Shown here: piece after piece, positions 50,355 through 58,649 of the stretch
How positions within the stretch are numbered: position 1 is the first letter of the stretch
Layout: every line of letters begins with the position of its first letter
Source: Alteromonas indica
GTDB taxonomy: Bacteria > Pseudomonadota > Gammaproteobacteria > Enterobacterales > Alteromonadaceae
Reading direction: 5' to 3'
DNA length: 64,000 nt
NCBI GenBank assembly: GCA_003056425.1
Contig: PYVY01000001.1
Location: 372,001-436,000 of the forward strand
Notes under the pieces: model-generated
The model's database searches: none
Told to the model about the DNA's origin: nothing
What the model saw: the letters and a program-made list of their open reading frames with translations, nothing else
Position numbers and translations under genes: made by a program

Positions 50355-50597
50355 ATGAAAATTTCCATCGATATGGAACTATCCCCTCAGGAAGCACGCG
50401 AATTATGCGGCTGGCCTGATTTAAGCAAGTTGCATGAGTCCACCCTTAACCTGTTGGTAGACCAGCTCAAGAGTGGCAATCAGGAAGCGCTGATGTCTAT
50501 GCTTAAACCTTATCTTCAGGGGAGTCAGCAAGCCTTTAGTTTTTACCAGAAAATGTTTGAGCAGATGGCGTCTCAGGGTACTGCCAAGACATCATAA
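50355..50597 (+). CDS. DUF6489-type small protein in the PHB locus
   Basis: 80-aa soluble protein (MKISIDMELSPQEARELCGWPD at the start). This is, from memory, the DUF6489 family, found beside PHA genes. The C-terminal half (YLQGSQQAFSFYQKMFEQM) is amphipathic and phasin-like. ATG 50355 has SD AAGGA; the frame to 50328 lacks it. It is followed after 9 nt by phaC, so the two are co-transcribed. A role in granule surface or PhaC activity is inference. Confidence 0.75.
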   Translation: MKISIDMELSPQEARELCGWPDLSKLHESTLNLLVDQLKSGNQEALMSMLKPYLQGSQQAFSFYQKMFEQMASQGTAKTS

Positions 50598-50606
50598 GGA
50601 GGCGGT

Positions 50607-52376
50607 GTGCAACAACATGATTACAGTGAAGTGATGGCGCTGTTAAATCAGTATGCCGGACAATTTAATGCCATGGTGCAGCAAGTACTTAGCCAGCGTA
50701 CGCAGAGTCACGATGGGCAGCCCATGTTTGACCAGGAAAAATTGTTTTCTTTACTCAAAGAAGATGTCGAGGTCGATTCAGCCAGTTTGATGCAACACCA
50801 GCTCACCTTTATGCAGCAACAAAGCCAGCTATGGCAGCAAATGGGTAAAGTGATGATGGGGGAGAAAGTCGAGCCGGTGATCAGCGAGAGTCAGGATGAC
50901 AAACGCTTTGCTCACACCGATTGGCAAGATAACCCGGTCTTCAGCTTTTTAAAACAGTCATACCTGATAAATACTCAAATGATGCAGGGCGTAGTAGAAG
51001 CCATGCATTTTAAAGACCCAAAATGTGCCGAGCAGGTGCGCTTTTATACACGACAGTATATGAACTCCATGGCGCCCACCAATTATTTAATGTGTAATCC
51101 GGAGGTATGCGAAGAGCTGCTCAAAACCAAAGGGCAAAGCATGGTGCAGGGTATAAAGAACTTTTTGCGGGACCTGGAACATAGTCCGCTTGAAGCATTT
51201 AAAATTACCCAGACCGCCACCGATGCGTTTAGCGTGGGTGACAACCTGGCAACCACGCCGGGTAAAATCATTTACGAAAACCCGCTAATGCAGCTTATCC
51301 ACTACACACCGGCAACACCGAAACAATATGCACGGCCGATATTATTTGTACCGCCGTTCATTAATAAGTTTTATATTCTTGATTTAAACGAACGTAAATC
51401 TATGGTGAAAGGATTGCTGGATAAGGGGTTCGCGGTATTTATGATTTCGTGGGTAAACCCCGATGCCAGTCTAGCCGAGCACGATTTTGCCAGTTATATG
51501 CACCAGGGGCCTATAGCCGCGTTGGATGTGGTGTGTCGGGTTACCGGGCAGAACAAAGTGAATATGACCGGCTTCTGCGTAGGGGGTACGCTATTGAGCG
51601 TAACTGCGGCCTATTTGCGGGCTAAACACGACGAACGCATCGGTTCGTTAACCCTGCTGACTACCCTGCTCGACTTTACCATACAAGGAGAGATAGGTAA
51701 TTACGTCAATGACGACAGTATCGCCATAATGGAAAACAATGCCGATATAAAAGGCATTTATGATGGTCGAATTTTAGGCCTGAGCTTTTCATTACTGCGG
51801 GAGAACAATTTATTCTGGTCTTACTTCATCAACAATTATCTTAAGGGCAAAGACCCGGCGCCTTTTGATATTCTTTATTGGAATAGTGACGCGACCAATA
51901 TAACCGCTGCCTGTTTTAAACAGTATGTGCGCCATACGTATTGGAAAAACAAACTGAAAGAACCGGGTGGTCTGACTATTGATGGCATTGCTATCGATTT
52001 AGTTAATATCGATATGCCAGTGTACTTTTTGGCTACCCTGGCCGACCATATCGTGTTGTGGCAAGGCGCTTACGCAGGCACCCGGCTCGTAAACGGCGAG
52101 ACCCGCTTTGTTTTAGCAGGCTCTGGCCATCTTGCCGGAGTAATTAACCCCGATAACAGTGGCAAGTACCCCCATTGGATCAACCCATCACTAGAAGGTG
52201 ATGCACACCAATGGTTTGAGCAAGCCGAGCAGCATGAAGGCTCCTGGTGGCCAGATTGGCGCCAGTGGCTTACCGCGCAGGATAAAACCAAAGTTCAGGC
52301 CATTATGCCGGGCGAACATGTGGAATTTCCGGCTCGCGAAGAGGCGCCCGGCAGCTATGTGAGAAAAACCCTCTAA
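50607..52376 (+). CDS. phaC: Class I poly(3-hydroxyalkanoate) synthase
   Basis: 589 aa, polymerises 3-hydroxyacyl-CoA (mostly 3-hydroxybutyryl-CoA) into PHB on granules. Lipase-like box with nucleophile C324 (GFCVGGT), D480 (ADHIVLW) and H508 (SGHLAG) complete the triad. Length and N-terminal domain fit class I, needing no PhaE or PhaR subunit. Starts at GTG with a strong SD (AAGGAGG). It is not next to phaA; phaB is 5.4 kb away on the other strand. Confidence 0.95.
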   Translation: MQQHDYSEVMALLNQYAGQFNAMVQQVLSQRTQSHDGQPMFDQEKLFSLLKEDVEVDSASLMQHQLTFMQQQSQLWQQMGKVMMGEKVEPVISESQDDKRFAHTDWQDNPVFSFLKQSYLINTQMMQGVVEAMHFKDPKCAEQVRFYTRQYMNSMAPTNYLMCNPEVCEELLKTKGQSMVQGIKNFLRDLEHSPLEAFKITQTATDAFSVGDNLATTPGKIIYENPLMQLIHYTPATPKQYARPILFVPPFINKFYILDLNERKSMVKGLLDKGFAVFMISWVNPDASLAEHDFASYMHQGPIAALDVVCRVTGQNKVNMTGFCVGGTLLSVTAAYLRAKHDERIGSLTLLTTLLDFTIQGEIGNYVNDDSIAIMENNADIKGIYDGRILGLSFSLLRENNLFWSYFINNYLKGKDPAPFDILYWNSDATNITAACFKQYVRHTYWKNKLKEPGGLTIDGIAIDLVNIDMPVYFLATLADHIVLWQGAYAGTRLVNGETRFVLAGSGHLAGVINPDNSGKYPHWINPSLEGDAHQWFEQAEQHEGSWWPDWRQWLTAQDKTKVQAIMPGEHVEFPAREEAPGSYVRKTL

Positions 52377-52600
52377 GGTAGGTTCCCCATCCCGCGCGCG
52401 GCGACGCATACAATTTTTATGCTCTGGCCGGCATGGCGGTGTGGTTGACCTGACTCAGTTTACTTATGCAGGGTGATTGCCAAGGCGAACACCCGCTCAT
52501 AGGGTCGGCGAGTGGTTCGGCGAGATGTGCAAGCTGAGGTGGCCATATAGGGGAGGCTTGTCTGTTTCTCGGTCGCAGTATATTAGCCATTAAAAACGAC
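52377..52600. other. Gap after phaC, nothing coding seen
   Basis: Part of a 322-bp gap between convergent phaC and the DUF4168 gene. No frame with SD or family signature and no good plus-strand terminator for phaC. Confidence 0.4.
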
Positions 52601-52627
52601 TGCGCCCACCTTAATAAGGCGGGCGCA
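52601..52627 (-). terminator. Terminator of the DUF4168 gene
   Basis: TGCGCCC-A-CCTTA...TAAGG-C-GGGCGCA folds into a 12-bp stem with one mismatch; on the minus strand it is followed by GTCGTTTTT. About 70 nt after the stop at 52699. Confidence 0.65.
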
Positions 52628-52698
52628 GGAAGAGCTTAAAGAGGAAAACTAGTCCCCATTACGCGCTGGTAATAACCGGCTGCGTAAACCTCACAGGT

Positions 52699-53097
52699 TT
52701 AGCTATTTTCCTGCTGGTTTTCACGGGCAATAGTTAGTACCCGCTCGCGTAATTTCTGGTCAGTCTGGACCTGCTGTGCAATCGTTGTGTATGTCTCTAC
52801 TGACAGGCCGGTTTTTTCAATCTGCTCAACCATTTCAGTTTGTGCTTTCTTTTGGATTTCCTGAGCTTTTTCAGGGCTTTCAACATTTTTGAACTGCGAA
52901 TCAAATTTGTTGGCTACATCACTGACCGCTTCCATTGCCATGGTGAATTTCAGCAAAGTGGTGTCATCAAAATTGGCAGCCTGCTGCTGTGCTTCTTGCT
53001 GAGCTGGTTGCGTGGATTCTTCTTGCGCATTAACAGCAAAAGAAGAAACACTTGCGATAACCGCACCAGCGGCAATAGTCTTAATAAATTTGTTCAT
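52699..53097 (-). CDS. DUF4168 periplasmic protein
   Basis: 132 aa with signal peptide (MNKFIKTIAAGAVIASVSSFAVNA, cut before QEES), a Gln/Ala-rich start and a helical domain (LLKFTMAMEAVSDVANKF ... LRERVLTIARENQ) like DUF4168. Function unknown. ATG 53097 has SD GGAG; the longer frame to 53199 has no signal peptide. It interrupts the PHB genes on the opposite strand and may not belong to that system. Confidence 0.8.
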   Translation of the reverse strand: MNKFIKTIAAGAVIASVSSFAVNAQEESTQPAQQEAQQQAANFDDTTLLKFTMAMEAVSDVANKFDSQFKNVESPEKAQEIQKKAQTEMVEQIEKTGLSVETYTTIAQQVQTDQKLRERVLTIARENQQENS

Positions 53098-53387
53098 ACG
53101 TTGACTCCAGGTCAGTTTTTGAATTGCCCTTGTATAAAAGGGCGTGCCACAGTACAGAAGCCAATTCCATACCAGTTTCGTATAAACTATGTAAATCATA
53201 GTGTTAGCTCACAACAGCACGCTAACATGCACAGGCCACAATGAAAAGTGTCTGTTTATCTCACACCCCAGGTAAGTAAAAATGGCGCAGTCTGCAATCT
53301 TTGCTTGCTTTCGCATGGTTGAGGGCTTGCTGAAGGTACTGAGATTACGCTACTCTGAGAGTATCGTTTTCGCTACCAGACTGCCTT
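53098..53387. promoter_or_regulatory. Divergent promoter region of DUF4168 and phaR
   Basis: 290 bp between two divergent starts. No CTGC-N3-GCAG operator of the type found before phaP1 is present, so phaR does not seem to be autoregulated through that motif. Confidence 0.4.
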
Positions 53388-53813
53388 ATGATTATTATTA
53401 AAAAATACCCTAACCGCAGGCTGTACGATACGTCCCGCAGCCAATACGTGAATTTGGAGTACATCAAAACCTTGATTGCAGAACACCAGGATTTTATGGT
53501 GGTCGACTCCAAAACAGAAGACGATATTACTAAATCATTACTCCTACAAATAATTAGTGAGTCTGAATCCAACGACAGTCAGTCTTTGTTAACCAACTCT
53601 TTGCTTAAACAGTTAATCCGTTATTACGACACAGATATGGAAGATTATGTCCGTCAGTACTTGGAGCAGAGTCTGCTGCATTTTATCGAGCAGCACGATC
53701 AAATGCAGGGTGTAATGAAAAATATGCTTGATGCCAACCCTTTCAATGTATTTAATAAAGTCATTGAGCAAAACATGGAGATGTGGAATACCACTAAAAA
53801 GCCGCGTAAATAA
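53388..53813 (+). CDS. phaR: PHB synthesis transcriptional repressor PhaR
   Basis: 141 aa. N-terminal PHB_acc_N DNA-binding domain (IKKYPNRRLYDTSRSQYVNLEYIK region, 4-30) and a C-terminal PHB_acc domain (YYDTDMEDYVRQYLEQSL). PhaR binds PHB granules and DNA; when polymer appears it leaves the phaP promoter. Three likely operators lie right after it, before phaP1. It starts at ATG 53388 with little SD. Confidence 0.93.
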   Translation: MIIIKKYPNRRLYDTSRSQYVNLEYIKTLIAEHQDFMVVDSKTEDDITKSLLLQIISESESNDSQSLLTNSLLKQLIRYYDTDMEDYVRQYLEQSLLHFIEQHDQMQGVMKNMLDANPFNVFNKVIEQNMEMWNTTKKPRK

Positions 53814-53931
53814 CTGGCGAACCTCTGCGCCAAAAAACCGGCCCCACTCTCCTTTTTACCCCGTCTTATATACGCTGTTCACGTGCCTTACCTTACTTTT
53901 TAGCGTTTTTCTAACTTGGATAACCTCTTTA

Positions 53932-53946
53932 TGCTGCATTGCAGCA
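53932..53946. promoter_or_regulatory. PhaR operator 1
   Basis: TGCTGCATTGCAGCA, a perfect palindrome around a central T with CTGC-N3-GCAG core, the form reported for Paracoccus PhaR (from memory). It lies farthest from phaP1, about 64 bp upstream of the -35. Confidence 0.7.
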
Positions 53947-53987
53947 TTTAAACCGCTATCGATATAAAATATTGATATAAGAAACCA

Positions 53988-54002
53988 TGCTGCAGCGCAG
54001 CA
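53988..54002. promoter_or_regulatory. PhaR operator 2
   Basis: TGCTGCAGCGCAGCA, same core, 56 bp after operator 1 and ending 7 bp before the candidate -35. Confidence 0.75.
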
Positions 54003-54009
54003 TATGCAG

Positions 54010-54038
54010 TTGACTTTGCGCTTCTCACTGTCTACTAT
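54010..54038 (+). promoter_or_regulatory. Sigma-70 promoter of phaP1
   Basis: TTGACT, 17-bp spacer, TACTAT. Operator 2 lies just upstream and operator 3 just after the expected start (near 54045). Confidence 0.6.
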
Positions 54039-54049
54039 TTAGACAACTT

Positions 54050-54064
54050 TGCTGCAGCGCAGCA
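54050..54064. promoter_or_regulatory. PhaR operator 3
   Basis: TGCTGCAGCGCAGCA, identical to operator 2, 62 bp further on, covering about +5 to +20 of the proposed transcript; occupation would block initiation or early elongation. Confidence 0.75.
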
Positions 54065-54101
54065 TTCTGGCTTTACGAAAGTAAACATAAGGGAGAAAAC
54101 C

Positions 54102-54767
54102 ATGTTCGGTAAATTTTCAGACCAACTGAAAACCAGCGCACAACCTGTGCATACCTTGCTTGAACTGAATGCAAAGACCTTTGAAAGTCTGGCTCAGCAA
54201 CAAACGCAGTTATTTACGGGCATGTTGTCTGACGGTGTGAAGTACATGGAAACCATTTCGGTTCAGCCAGAATTGAAAACCTTTCTATCGGCCAATACCG
54301 AATATGCCAGTGCTTTGCGTGAACGTTTGACTGCAGCATCCAAGGATACCTACACCACGCTGACCGATATGCGCGAACAAATGACCAGCGTGGTATCCAG
54401 CTCGATGCAACAGGCGCAAGCGCAAACTGAAGACACTATGCAGCAATCTACCCAGCAGGCTAAAAATAATGTTGCCGACACCGCAGATGCAGCAGCCCAG
54501 GTGCAAAAGGACATCGTAAAGGACGTACAGGAAAACGCCGATAGCATGGCGCAAAGCGCGGCCAGTGCGAGTGAAGACATCGCTGAACAAACTACTTCTG
54601 CGGTAGAACAAAATACAGCTGAAGCAGCAAGCGCAGTAGAACAAGCTACGGATAAAACCGCTGAGGCGGTGAAACAGGCTATTGACGCCGCCCCGGCTGC
54701 GCCAAAGAAAGCGCCCCGCAGCCGCCGTACATCGCCTAAAGCTGCGGCACCTAAATCGACTAATTAA
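54102..54767 (+). CDS. phaP: Phasin with Ala/Lys-rich tail
   Basis: 221-aa granule-coating protein. Residues 1-105 are a phasin_2-type helical domain (LLELNAKTFESLAQQQTQLFTGML). Then a long Ala/Gln/Glu/Asp helical repeat (about 105-195, coiled-coil-like), and a basic tail from PAAPKKAPRSRRTSPK to the end, resembling the histone-like tails of PhaF-type phasins that bind DNA. It has a PhaR-controlled promoter and SD AGGGAG. 23 nt before phaP2. Confidence 0.88.
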   Translation: MFGKFSDQLKTSAQPVHTLLELNAKTFESLAQQQTQLFTGMLSDGVKYMETISVQPELKTFLSANTEYASALRERLTAASKDTYTTLTDMREQMTSVVSSSMQQAQAQTEDTMQQSTQQAKNNVADTADAAAQVQKDIVKDVQENADSMAQSAASASEDIAEQTTSAVEQNTAEAASAVEQATDKTAEAVKQAIDAAPAAPKKAPRSRRTSPKAAAPKSTN

Positions 54768-54790
54768 TATCGCCCCAACGGAGAAACGCC

Positions 54791-55138
54791 ATGTTTGAAC
54801 AATTAAATGAACAAATGAAAAATGCCATGAAGCCAATGACCGATCTGGCTGCCCTTAACATGAATACCATGCAAAGCCTGGCCGAAAAACAGAGTGAGCT
54901 TTATTCATCGCTTCTGACAGACGGTATGTCTTATATGGAACAGCTGAGCCAGCAAAAAGATATGATGGCAATGGCTGAAACCCAAAAGGCCTATATGGAA
55001 TCTGTTCAGGAAAAGATGACAGAGACGGCGAAAACATCTTATTCGATTGTGAGTGAAGCGCAGCAGAAAGCCGGTGAAATGGTTAAAGGCATGAGTGAAG
55101 ATATGGGTACGAAATTCACTTCTGCGACCCAGGTATAG
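54791..55138 (+). CDS. Second phasin family protein
   Basis: 115 aa, the short form without tail, with MTDLAALNMNTMQSLAEKQSELYSSLL the same phasin repeat as in PhaP1 (about 20-46), amphipathic and Met/Gln-rich. SD CGGAG precedes the ATG. In one unit with phaP1; a G+C-rich hairpin follows. Probably a tandem duplicate that has lost the tail, or the ancestral form. Confidence 0.85.
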   Translation: MFEQLNEQMKNAMKPMTDLAALNMNTMQSLAEKQSELYSSLLTDGMSYMEQLSQQKDMMAMAETQKAYMESVQEKMTETAKTSYSIVSEAQQKAGEMVKGMSEDMGTKFTSATQV

Positions 55139-55143
55139 TGGGC

Positions 55144-55163
55144 CTGCCGGCGCACGCCGGCAG
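55144..55163 (+). terminator. Hairpin after phaP2
   Basis: CTGCCGGC and GCCGGCAG form an 8-bp stem, 4-nt loop, followed by only three T. Partial terminator likely, lowering phaZ expression relative to the phasins. Confidence 0.55.
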
Positions 55164-55232
55164 CTTTCCATACGCTCTCACTCGCTTGTTGTGAGATGAC
55201 ATTTCTGTTGCCTATGTTTGTGGAGAGACGAT

Positions 55233-56450
55233 ATGAACTACCAGGCTTATGATTATCTTACCCGCACCGCTCATGTCATGCATGAGGGCTTCAGTTTACT
55301 AAATGCTGTGGCGAACCATCCGGCCAACTTATACTCACACACGTTACCTGGCAGAATAACCAAAGCCTCCCTTGAAACCGCTATGCGATTAACCCAACGT
55401 TACGAAAAGTTAGGTTTCAATATTGATGAATTTCATATTCAAGGTAAGCGTCATCGGGTGTGTGAAGAAATAACCCTAAGCAAACCATTTTGCGACCTGA
55501 TTCACTTTAACCGTCAGGGGATAAAAGATACCCATAAGGTACTTTTGGTCGCGCCGTTGTCAGGCCATTTTGCCACCCTATTGAAAGGCACGGTTGAAGC
55601 CTTGTTGCCGGACCACGAGGTATATGTTACCGATTGGGCTGACGCAAAAGAAGTGCCCTTGGAAGAAGGGCCGTTTACCTTTGACTGCTATGTAGAATAC
55701 CTCATAGAGTTTTTGGAATATCTAGGCCCCGATACCCATTTAATCGCTATTTGTCAGCCTACTGTACAAGCCCTTATTGCCACAGCGGTGATGGCGGAAC
55801 GCAAAAGTGACGCGGTACCAAAAACCCTGACCTTAATGGCGGGCCCTTTAGATACCAGTAAAAATCCTACCCGGGTTAACGAATTTTCGAGTCAGCACTC
55901 GATGGCCTGGTTTCGCAATGTGGCGATAATGACCGTACCGTACGGCTATCCTGGCGAAGGCCGACAAGTTTATCCTGGCTTTATGCAGCTCGGTGGCTTT
56001 ATTAGTATGAATCATCAGGGGCATATGAAGAAATACGCCAACTTTTTTCAAAACCTGGTGTATGGCGAAGAAGAAGACGCCGACCGCTTTCGCGCCTTTT
56101 ACGATGAGTATATGGCGGTACTGGATATCCCGGCTGAGTTTTATTTAGAAACTATCGAAAGAGTATTTAAAAACAACGAACTGGCCAACGGCGCAATTAC
56201 TTATAAAGGTGAACCTGTTAACTTTGAAGCGATCGTCGATACCCCGTTGCTAACTGTAGAGGGAGCCGACGATGATATATGTGGCCTGGGACAGACCGAA
56301 GCCGCCCAGACCATTTGTAAAAGTATCCCCCATTCTAAGCGCAAACATTATATACAACAGGGCGCAGGGCACTACGGAATTTTCAGTGGGTCTAAATTTC
56401 GTAAATTCGTCCGCCCACTGGTTACCGACTTTATCCATAAATATGTCTGA
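55233..56450 (+). CDS. phaZ: Intracellular PHB depolymerase
   Basis: 405 aa from ATG 55233 (SD GGAGAG). Alpha/beta fold related to PhaC but with nucleophile C174 in AICQPTVQ instead of the GxCxGG box, as in the PhaZa1 type of Cupriavidus. No signal peptide, so intracellular. Conserved blocks: APLSGHFATLLKGTVEALL, YVTDWADA, GFMQLGGFISMNHQGHM and the final GAGHYGIFSGSKF with the catalytic His. It mobilises the stored polymer. Downstream of the phasins in the same direction, so synthesis, coating and breakdown sit together. Confidence 0.92.
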   Translation: MNYQAYDYLTRTAHVMHEGFSLLNAVANHPANLYSHTLPGRITKASLETAMRLTQRYEKLGFNIDEFHIQGKRHRVCEEITLSKPFCDLIHFNRQGIKDTHKVLLVAPLSGHFATLLKGTVEALLPDHEVYVTDWADAKEVPLEEGPFTFDCYVEYLIEFLEYLGPDTHLIAICQPTVQALIATAVMAERKSDAVPKTLTLMAGPLDTSKNPTRVNEFSSQHSMAWFRNVAIMTVPYGYPGEGRQVYPGFMQLGGFISMNHQGHMKKYANFFQNLVYGEEEDADRFRAFYDEYMAVLDIPAEFYLETIERVFKNNELANGAITYKGEPVNFEAIVDTPLLTVEGADDDICGLGQTEAAQTICKSIPHSKRKHYIQQGAGHYGIFSGSKFRKFVRPLVTDFIHKYV

Positions 56451-56468
56451 CCACCGATAATTAATTCG

Positions 56469-56516
56469 CCTCAATATGGCCCTTTGCGATAGCATGAGGA
56501 CCTTGCCATATTGAGG
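56469..56516 (+). promoter_or_regulatory. Long hairpin covering the SD of the lytic transglycosylase
   Basis: CCTCAATATGGC (56469-56480) and GCCATATTGAGG (56505-56516) are perfect 12-bp arms, 24 nt apart. The right arm ends in GAGG, the SD for the ATG at 56524. Folding would hide the ribosome-binding site. No T tract, so it is not a normal terminator. Confidence 0.6.
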
Positions 56517-56523
56517 TATTTGT

Positions 56524-57738
56524 ATGAAGCGTTTTTGTAATGTTATATCTGGCCTGGCCGTCGCCACTTTTTTTCTCGGCGCCAGCGCTCAGGCGGCCGA
56601 AGACTTTGCTCAATGTAAAGACAGGCTTTCCACTCAGGCGATAGCTGCAGGCGTGGACGAAGCAGTCGTAAACAAAGCGTTTGCCAGCGTGTCGTTTGTT
56701 CCCCGGGTTATTGAGCTTGACCGCAGCCAGCCCGAATTTGTTACCACCTTCCCTTCTTATTACAGCAAAAGAGTCACCTCATGGCGTATTGATAAGGGCC
56801 GCGAAATGCTGCAACAGCACGCCTCCTTGTTGAATGAACTGGAAGCAAAATATGGTATCCCGCCGCATTATTTGGTGGCGTTTTGGGGCCTTGAAACCAA
56901 TTTTGGTTCCTATAAAGGCACCATGCCGGTGCTGAGTTCGTTGGCTACGCTGGCCTGTGACCAGCGCCGTAGCGATTATTTTACTGGCGAACTCATGACC
57001 GCTCTGAAACTTATGCAACGAGAACAACTTAGCCCGGAAGCAATGGTGGGATCCTGGGCGGGTGCGATGGGCCACACCCAATTTATGCCCACGGCGTATT
57101 ATCGCTATGCCGTTGATGGTGATGGCGACGGCTTGGCAAATTTATGGGAAAGCGAACCTGACGCACTAACGTCGGCCGCTAATTTTCTCGATAATTTAGG
57201 CTGGGAGCCGGGTTTTCGATGGGGCCGTGAAATTCAGCTGCCCAAGGGTTTTGACTACCGCCAAACCGGCTATCAAAACCGCCAAAGCCTGACACAATGG
57301 CAACAACTGGGCCTGACTCAGGCAAATGGTAACCCGTTACCCGACAGCGATTTGACAGCGTATGTGGTAGTACCCGCTGGGCACAAAGGACCGGCTTTTC
57401 TTGCCTATCACAATTTTCGGGTGATTATGCGCTGGAACAATTCTGAATTTTACGCCATCGCAGTAGGTGAGCTGGCGAATCAATTAGCTGGGGCAAAAGG
57501 TTTGGTCGCTTCGTTGCCTGACCTTCCCGCCTATAGTCGGGACAACATCATCGACTTACAAAAGACCCTCAACCAAGAAGGTTTTGATGTAGGTAAACCC
57601 GACGGTATTTTAGGGCCTGCAACCCGGGCTGGTATTCGTGAATTTCAGTTAGCCAATGAGTTAATAGCAGATGGATTTCCTGGCGAGGATGTAATGCGTA
57701 AACTGGGGGTCGAGCTTACCGCAGGGGAAAAGAGTTAA
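56524..57738 (+). CDS. MltB-type lytic murein transglycosylase
   Basis: 404 aa. Signal peptide (about 1-24, cut at AQA), SLT_2 domain (about 28-320) with catalytic E124 (FWGLETNFGSYKG) and MGHTQFMP, and a C-terminal PG_binding_1 domain (LQKTLNQEGFDVGKPDGILGPATRAG). No lipobox, so soluble periplasmic, unlike MltB itself. Cleaves glycan strands to 1,6-anhydro ends. Lies inside the PHB group but is unlikely to act on PHB. Confidence 0.9.
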   Translation: MKRFCNVISGLAVATFFLGASAQAAEDFAQCKDRLSTQAIAAGVDEAVVNKAFASVSFVPRVIELDRSQPEFVTTFPSYYSKRVTSWRIDKGREMLQQHASLLNELEAKYGIPPHYLVAFWGLETNFGSYKGTMPVLSSLATLACDQRRSDYFTGELMTALKLMQREQLSPEAMVGSWAGAMGHTQFMPTAYYRYAVDGDGDGLANLWESEPDALTSAANFLDNLGWEPGFRWGREIQLPKGFDYRQTGYQNRQSLTQWQQLGLTQANGNPLPDSDLTAYVVVPAGHKGPAFLAYHNFRVIMRWNNSEFYAIAVGELANQLAGAKGLVASLPDLPAYSRDNIIDLQKTLNQEGFDVGKPDGILGPATRAGIREFQLANELIADGFPGEDVMRKLGVELTAGEKS

Positions 57739-57773
57739 TTTCGCCTGCGGTGAATGGTTAGCCTGATGGCGGA

Positions 57774-58496
57774 TCAGTACATATGCTGACCGCCGTTAAC
57801 TGATAAAGTAGAACCGGTAATAAAGGCGGCGTTATCGTCGACTAAAAACAAAACCGTACGGGCAATGTCTTCGGGCTTGCCCAGTCGGCCGACCGGAATT
57901 CGGGCAATGATTTTCTGTAGCACTTCTTCAGGTACCGCTCTGACCATTTCAGTATCTACATAGCCTGGCGCAATGGCGTTAACGGTAATTCCCTTGCCCG
58001 CCCCTTCTTGCGCTAATGCTTTAGTAAAGCCATGAATACCAGATTTTGCTGCAGCATAGTTTACCTGACCATACTGCCCTGCCTGTCCGTTAATTGAACC
58101 TACGTTGACAATCCGCCCAAAACCACGGCTACGCATACCTTCAATAACACAGCGAGACGTATTGAAACATGAGCCCAGATTGGTTTGTATAACGGCATTC
58201 CACTGCTCAAAATCCATTCTGTGCATGGTTCCATCACGGGTAATACCGGCATTATTTACCAGTATATCTATAGGTCCATAATCACTTTCAATATGATTGA
58301 TGGCCTCTTGTGTCGCTTCATGATCTGATACATCAAACTTTAAAGACGGAATTGACGTCTTTTTAGTAAACGCTTGCGCTGCCTCATCGTTACCACAGTA
58401 ATTGGCAATCACTTTATACCCAGCATCGTGTAATGCTGTACAAATAGCTTCACCAATACCCCGGGTTCCGCCTGTAACTAATGCGACTCTGCTCAT
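57774..58496 (-). CDS. phaB: Acetoacetyl-CoA reductase
   Basis: 240-aa NADPH-dependent short-chain dehydrogenase reducing acetoacetyl-CoA to (R)-3-hydroxybutyryl-CoA for PhaC. Nucleotide motif TGGTRGIG at 8-15, NNAG at 81-84, catalytic S134, Y147 and K151. The segment GITRDGTMHRM is typical of PhaB and separates it from FabG. ATG 58496 has the strong SD AAGGAGG. On the opposite strand to the other pha genes; no phaA thiolase in the window. Confidence 0.92.
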   Translation of the reverse strand: MSRVALVTGGTRGIGEAICTALHDAGYKVIANYCGNDEAAQAFTKKTSIPSLKFDVSDHEATQEAINHIESDYGPIDILVNNAGITRDGTMHRMDFEQWNAVIQTNLGSCFNTSRCVIEGMRSRGFGRIVNVGSINGQAGQYGQVNYAAAKSGIHGFTKALAQEGAGKGITVNAIAPGYVDTEMVRAVPEEVLQKIIARIPVGRLGKPEDIARTVLFLVDDNAAFITGSTLSVNGGQHMY

Positions 58497-58649
58497 TGAG
58501 CCCCTCCTTGTTGTGGTTATAGATTTGTACAACAACGCCAGTATAGGCACACAAAGGCAGCGCTGAACAGCGCAAAAATCACACATTATTAGTGCATTTA
58601 TTAATCATCTGTATTTTTAAAATTAAGCAATTGTTAAATGCGATAATTA

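Noticed and set aside
53098..53387. PhaR autoregulation site before phaR
   Set aside because: TGC-rich words are present but no CTGC-N3-GCAG palindrome.
55233..56450. Second PHA synthase
   Set aside because: No GxCxGG lipase-like box; the ICQP nucleophile motif and length match intracellular depolymerase.
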